Below are positions 6,311-9,725 of a DNA stretch of 9,725 nt, in pieces. The translations under genes were made by a program, and so were the position numbers. The first letter of the stretch is position 1. Each line of letters opens with the position of its first letter. The DNA comes from Hyphomicrobiales bacterium (lineage in GTDB: Bacteria > Pseudomonadota > Alphaproteobacteria > Parvibaculales > Parvibaculaceae). Under the pieces are notes generated by a model. The model saw only the letters and a list, made by a program, of their open reading frames with translations, was not told the DNA's origin and made no database searches. The stretch covers positions 1 through 9,725 of the forward strand of contig JAATFR010000256.1 in NCBI GenBank assembly GCA_015655095.1, given 5' to 3'.

Positions 6311-7174
6311 ATGTCGATCCCTACGAACAAGCATATCCTCACCATTTCCTGCCCGGACGTTGTCGGGATTGTTGCGGCCGTATCGGGTCTTCTGGCGGAA
6401 GAAGGTTTGTTCATTACGGAATCGAGTCATTTCGGCGATAGCGACACCATGCGTTTCTTTCAGCGCACCGTGTTCCGCCCGGTGGATCCCGCGAGCTTTT
6501 CGCGCGCGCACTTCATTGAACGGTTCAAACCCATTGGCGAACGCTTCAATATGGACTGGCACATCTACAACGCCGATGTCCGTCCGACCTTCCTGCTGAT
6601 GGTCTCAAAATTCGATCATTGCCTGAACGATCTTCTTTATCGCTGGCGCACTGAATCGCTGAAGATTCACATTCCGGCTATCGTCTCAAACCATCTTGAT
6701 CTCGCCCCTCTCGCCCAGTCGCATCACATTCCGTTTTTCCATATCCCCGTGACGAAAGACACAAAGGTGGAAGCTGAATCACGGTTGCGCGATCTGGTTG
6801 ATGAAACGAAATCGGAATTCATCGTGCTCGCCCGCTATATGCAGGTTCTTTCAAGCGAAATGTCCGCCGACCATATGGGCCGCATCGTCAACATCCATCA
6901 TTCCTTCCTGCCGAGCTTCAAGGGCGCCAAGCCTTATCATCAGGCTCATGCCCGCGGCGTGAAGCTGATCGGCGCGACGGCCCACTTCGTCACCAGCGAT
7001 CTCGATGAAGGTCCGATTATCGAGCAGCGCGTTGAGCGCGTGGACCACACCTATGTCGCCGATGAAATGGTGGAGGCCGGTCGCGACATTGAGGCGATCA
7101 CCCTTGCCCACGCCATCCAGGCGCTGGCGGAACGCCGCGTGTTTCTCAATGAGAAAAAGACCGTCGTTTTCTAA
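6311..7174 (+). CDS. purU: Formyltetrahydrofolate deformylase
   Basis: Hydrolyses 10-formyltetrahydrofolate to formate and tetrahydrofolate, balancing one-carbon and glycine pools in the cytoplasm. At 287 residues it is close to the ~280 usual for PurU. Residues ~6-85 are an ACT regulatory domain (HILTISCPDVVGIVAAVSGL). Residues ~92-275 are the formyltransferase-like hydrolase domain. The catalytic triad of the family is present: Asn194 and His196 in NIHHSFLPSF, and Asp232 in the SDLDEGP loop. The open frame runs back to a GTG at 6275, but the ATG at 6311 fits the family N-terminus and has a weak GGA 8 nt upstream. The gap of 143 bp after the MFS gene suggests its own promoter, although I see no clear one. 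It ends at a strong bidirectional terminator facing the alcohol dehydrogenase. Confidence 0.96.
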   Translation: MSIPTNKHILTISCPDVVGIVAAVSGLLAEEGLFITESSHFGDSDTMRFFQRTVFRPVDPASFSRAHFIERFKPIGERFNMDWHIYNADVRPTFLLMVSKFDHCLNDLLYRWRTESLKIHIPAIVSNHLDLAPLAQSHHIPFFHIPVTKDTKVEAESRLRDLVDETKSEFIVLARYMQVLSSEMSADHMGRIVNIHHSFLPSFKGAKPYHQAHARGVKLIGATAHFVTSDLDEGPIIEQRVERVDHTYVADEMVEAGRDIEAITLAHAIQALAERRVFLNEKKTVVF

Positions 7175-7181
7175 AAAGAAC

Positions 7182-7211
7182 AGGCGGCACCCGGTCTGCC
7201 AGATGCCGCCT
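7182..7211. terminator. Bidirectional intrinsic terminator between purU and the alcohol dehydrogenase
   Basis: The perfect 8-bp stem AGGCGGCA (7182-7189) / TGCCGCCT (7204-7211) has a 14-base loop. On the plus strand it is followed by CTTATTTA, and on the minus strand by GTTCTTTTT, so each converging gene has a T-rich tail after the same GC-rich stem. It lies entirely in the 42-bp gap between the two stop codons. Confidence 0.85.
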
Positions 7212-7216
7212 CTTAT

Positions 7217-8395
7217 TTACCGGTTCAGTTCACCTGTAATCGCCTGCCGATAAAGTCCGGCCAGCGCCTCTTCATCGACCGCAATCGGGTTGCCCCCGCA
7301 TGAAGGATCGAGCGCCGCCATTGGCGCAAGTTCGCCGACATGCTGCAACTGCACGCCCAGTTCCGCCAGCGTATTGGGAATATTCAGTTCTTCACTCAAG
7401 GCAAGCACCCAGTCCAGCACCGCATCGAACGAGGGGTTCGGCAAATCGAGATAGCGCGCCAGCGCCGTCAGCCGTTCCTCGATGGCGCTGCGGTTGAACA
7501 CGAGCACATAAGGCATCACCACCGCATTGGTCAGACCATGATGGGTGTTGAAAACAGCGCCGCAGGGATGGCTCAGCGCGTGCATCGCGCCCAGCCCCTT
7601 CTGGAAGGCCGTCGCCCCCATGGAAGACGCCACCATCATCTGCGAGCGGGCGACAAGGTTCCCGCCATCCTTCACAGCGACCGGCAGCCATTCCTTGATG
7701 AGCCTCATACCCTCAAGCGCGATTCCCTGCGCCATCGGGTGATAGAAGGGCGAGCAGAATGCTTCCAGATTATGCGACAGCGCATCCATGCCCACCCATG
7801 CGGTGATGTTGGCGGGCAAACCTTCCGTAAGCTGCGGATCAGCGATGACAATGGCGGGCTGCATCTTCGGGTGAAAGATGATCTTTTTGGTATGATCGCT
7901 TTCATCGGTGATGACCGAGGCGCGGCCCACTTCCGAGCCGGTGCCCGATGTGGTCGGCACCGCGACCACAGGCGCCATACCTTCCACATTCACCCTTGTC
8001 CACCAGTCCTCGCGATCCTCGAAATCGAAAATTGGCCGCGTCTGGCCCACCATCAGCGCCACGGCCTTGGCCGTGTCGAGGCCAGAGCCGCCGCCAAAGG
8101 CGATCACACCGTCATGCCCGCCTGCTCTGTAAGCGGCAACGCCCGCATCCACATTCGCGCCGACAGGGTTTGACTGCACATCGGCGAAGACGGCGCAGCC
8201 AAGCCCCGCGGCCGTCACCCCCGCCACGGCGGCAGCCACCATCGGCAGCGAGGCCAGCGCCTTGTCGGTGACCAGCAGCGGATTGGTCATACCGAGAGTC
8301 TTGCAGGCATCCGCCAGCTCAACCACCCGGCCGACGCCGAAACGCACACTGGTGGGATAGTTCCAGTTGCCCCTGAGGGCATCGAGTTCGCTCAT
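7217..8395 (-). CDS. Iron-containing (group III) alcohol dehydrogenase
   Basis: NAD(P)-dependent oxidoreductase of the FucO/AdhB type that interconverts an alcohol and its aldehyde in the cytoplasm; 392 residues, normal length. The N-terminal dinucleotide-binding half carries GGGSGLDTAK (101-110) and PTTSGTGSE (147-155). The all-helical half holds the metal ligands expected from FucO: Asp204 and His208 in MDALSH, His272 in MHALSHPCG, and His286 in NTHHG. All are intact, so an active enzyme is likely. The start at 8395 has AAGAGAAA close upstream. The aldehyde dehydrogenase gene lies 36 bp upstream on the same strand, so the two probably form one operon that together oxidises an alcohol through its aldehyde to an acid. 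The substrate is not evident; hydroxyalkylamine-derived compounds, 4-hydroxybutyrate-like acids or simple alcohols are all possible. Confidence 0.94.
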   Translation of the reverse strand: MSELDALRGNWNYPTSVRFGVGRVVELADACKTLGMTNPLLVTDKALASLPMVAAAVAGVTAAGLGCAVFADVQSNPVGANVDAGVAAYRAGGHDGVIAFGGGSGLDTAKAVALMVGQTRPIFDFEDREDWWTRVNVEGMAPVVAVPTTSGTGSEVGRASVITDESDHTKKIIFHPKMQPAIVIADPQLTEGLPANITAWVGMDALSHNLEAFCSPFYHPMAQGIALEGMRLIKEWLPVAVKDGGNLVARSQMMVASSMGATAFQKGLGAMHALSHPCGAVFNTHHGLTNAVVMPYVLVFNRSAIEERLTALARYLDLPNPSFDAVLDWVLALSEELNIPNTLAELGVQLQHVGELAPMAALDPSCGGNPIAVDEEALAGLYRQAITGELNR

Positions 8396-8431
8396 GATTT
8401 TCTCTTGTTCCAGCAGGCTTGCCCAGCAAAC

Positions 8432-9725
8432 TTAAAGTGTCCGCAGATGAAAGGATTTCGGCCGGGTCAGATGTTCATAACCGACCACGGACAGGGAGGC
8501 CCCCCGTCCGGAATTCTTGACGCCAACCCAGGCGAGTGCCGGATCGAGATAATCGCACCGGTTGACGAAGAATGTGCCGGTCTCGATCTGCGTGCCGATG
8601 TCGAGGCCCGCCTCTTCGTCTGCCGTCCACACGGCCGCCGTCAGTCCGAATTCGGTATCGTTCATCAGCGCCACAGCCTCCTCGTCCGAGTTGACCTTCA
8701 TGATGTTGACGAGAGGTCCGAAAATCTCCTGCCTCATGCTTGAGATCGAATGATCGACATCGACCAGAATCTGCGGCGCGACATAGGCCGTGCCTTCCCG
8801 GGCGTTCACGAAATGCTTTTCGTTCAGCAACGGTCGCGCGCCCTCTGAAATGGCCTGCGCCACCTGCCTGCGGATTTGCGCTGCGGCCTCCGCTTTCACG
8901 ACAGGGCCCAGATTGTTGTTGAGGTCGATGGGGTTGCCAAGACGATAGCTGTTGGTAAGGGCCACGGCTCCTTCAACGAACTTGTCGTAATGATTGGCCG
9001 CCACATAGATGCGCTGCGTGCCGCAGCAGGACTGGCCGGAATTGAAGAACGCGCCATCAACAAGATTTTCAATGGCATGATCGATATTGGCGTCATGGCG
9101 CACATAGACCGGATCGCAGCCTCCAAGCTCCAGCCCGACGCCGATGAACCGCTCGCCCGCCACCCTTGCGACCTTGTGGCCGACGCCGACCGAGCCGGTG
9201 AAATTGACATAATCCACACGCGGATCGCGGATCAGCTTTTCCGTATCGGGAATTGAGAGATGCAATGCCTCGAAAACGCCTTCTGGCAGGCCCGCCGCCC
9301 TGAAGGCTTCGGCAAAGCGCTCGGCGCAAAGCAGGGTCTGCGGCGCCTGTTTCAGAATGACGGTATTGCCGGCCATGATCGCTGGCACCACTATATTGAT
9401 CGTGATGAGATAGGGATAATTCCACGCCCCGATGACGAAGACCGTACCGAGCGGCTCGCGTCGGATAAAACGGTTGAAGCCTTCGACGGGCGCGGGACGC
9501 ACATCGGCAAGCGATGCTTCCGCCGTTGCGATCATGTGCCTGGCGCGCTCCTCAAAGCCGCGCATCTCAAAAGGCGTCTGGGCGGCGGGCCGGCCCATCT
9601 GCCATGAAAGCTCCAGCGCAATTTCATCCTTCTTCAACAAAAAGGCATCCACGAATTTCGTGCAGACCGCCGCCCGTTCGGCCATCGTCGTCTGCTTCCA
9701 CGCCTTCTGCGCCGCCCTGGCGCGG
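8432..9725 (-). CDS. NAD(P)-dependent aldehyde dehydrogenase (5' end outside the window)
   Basis: Oxidises an aldehyde to a carboxylic acid; ALDH superfamily, short clade without a long N-terminal extension. Numbering from Met at 9685: Asn89 (oxyanion, in GAWNYP), Lys112 (cofactor, in LKQAP), GSVGVG (164-169), general base Glu186 in ELGG, and nucleophile Cys220 in NSGQSC, followed by a second Cys. The late EIFGP motif is present. The Met at 9685 is internal: the same frame continues to the right edge with codons for ARAAQKAWKQTTMAER, the usual ALDH N-terminal pattern (A-x-x-A-x-x-x-W...R), so the gene is truncated by the window, probably missing a few tens of residues. It precedes the iron alcohol dehydrogenase by 36 bp in a likely operon. 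Substrate unknown. Confidence 0.95.
   Translation of the reverse strand, partial: RARAAQKAWKQTTMAERAAVCTKFVDAFLLKKDEIALELSWQMGRPAAQTPFEMRGFEERARHMIATAEASLADVRPAPVEGFNRFIRREPLGTVFVIGAWNYPYLITINIVVPAIMAGNTVILKQAPQTLLCAERFAEAFRAAGLPEGVFEALHLSIPDTEKLIRDPRVDYVNFTGSVGVGHKVARVAGERFIGVGLELGGCDPVYVRHDANIDHAIENLVDGAFFNSGQSCCGTQRIYVAANHYDKFVEGAVALTNSYRLGNPIDLNNNLGPVVKAEAAAQIRRQVAQAISEGARPLLNEKHFVNAREGTAYVAPQILVDVDHSISSMRQEIFGPLVNIMKVNSDEEAVALMNDTEFGLTAAVWTADEEAGLDIGTQIETGTFFVNRCDYLDPALAWVGVKNSGRGASLSVVGYEHLTRPKSFHLRTL

Noticed and set aside
7340..8173. Plus-strand open frame of 277 codons opposite the alcohol dehydrogenase
   Set aside because: Histidine/arginine-rich shadow of a gene whose metal ligands are all intact.

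Overview
This window looks like the chromosome of an alphaproteobacterium, most probably of the Hyphomicrobiales (a Brucella/Ochrobactrum-like or other rhizobial lineage). The basis is the GC-rich codon use, the three-domain kinase/M23-like/class III aminotransferase gene, and the style of the iron alcohol dehydrogenase and short aldehyde dehydrogenase. The assignment is by feel and carries no species-level claim. No rRNA, tRNA, CRISPR array, insertion sequence or phage gene is visible.

Layout. Bases 21-584 (+) encode an Lrp/AsnC-type regulator. It converges, with only 3 bp between stop codons, on a 969-residue minus-strand gene (588-3497). That protein joins an aminoglycoside-phosphotransferase-fold kinase, an M23/LytM-like domain that has lost its metal ligands, and a PLP-dependent class III aminotransferase/phospholyase. 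Bases 3498-4025 form a long, AT-rich, apparently non-coding region between this gene and a divergent TetR-family regulator (4026-4709, +). It holds candidate promoters in both directions and several dyads, including a 12-bp inverted repeat that brackets a TTGACA-type promoter. A possible 40-residue basic protein starts inside the tetR stop (4706-4828). It is followed by a hairpin and an EntS/MFS_3-type exporter (4917-6167, +). Then comes purU, a formyltetrahydrofolate deformylase (6311-7174, +), which ends at a strong bidirectional terminator. On the minus strand an aldehyde dehydrogenase (8432 to beyond the right edge) and an iron-dependent alcohol dehydrogenase (7217-8395) form an operon running into the same terminator.

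How the parts may work together. The TetR protein may control the adjacent exporter and possibly itself. The kinase-lyase fusion resembles a two-step module: phosphorylate an amino alcohol, then eliminate phosphate and ammonia to give an aldehyde. The nearby alcohol and aldehyde dehydrogenases would suit the oxidation of an alcohol or aldehyde, perhaps in an amine or amino-alcohol degradation route. That link is inferred from proximity only. PurU returns formyl-tetrahydrofolate to formate plus free tetrahydrofolate and may simply be a neighbour. The most interesting items are the fusion enzyme with its degenerate middle domain, and the structured regulatory region 3540-4025.
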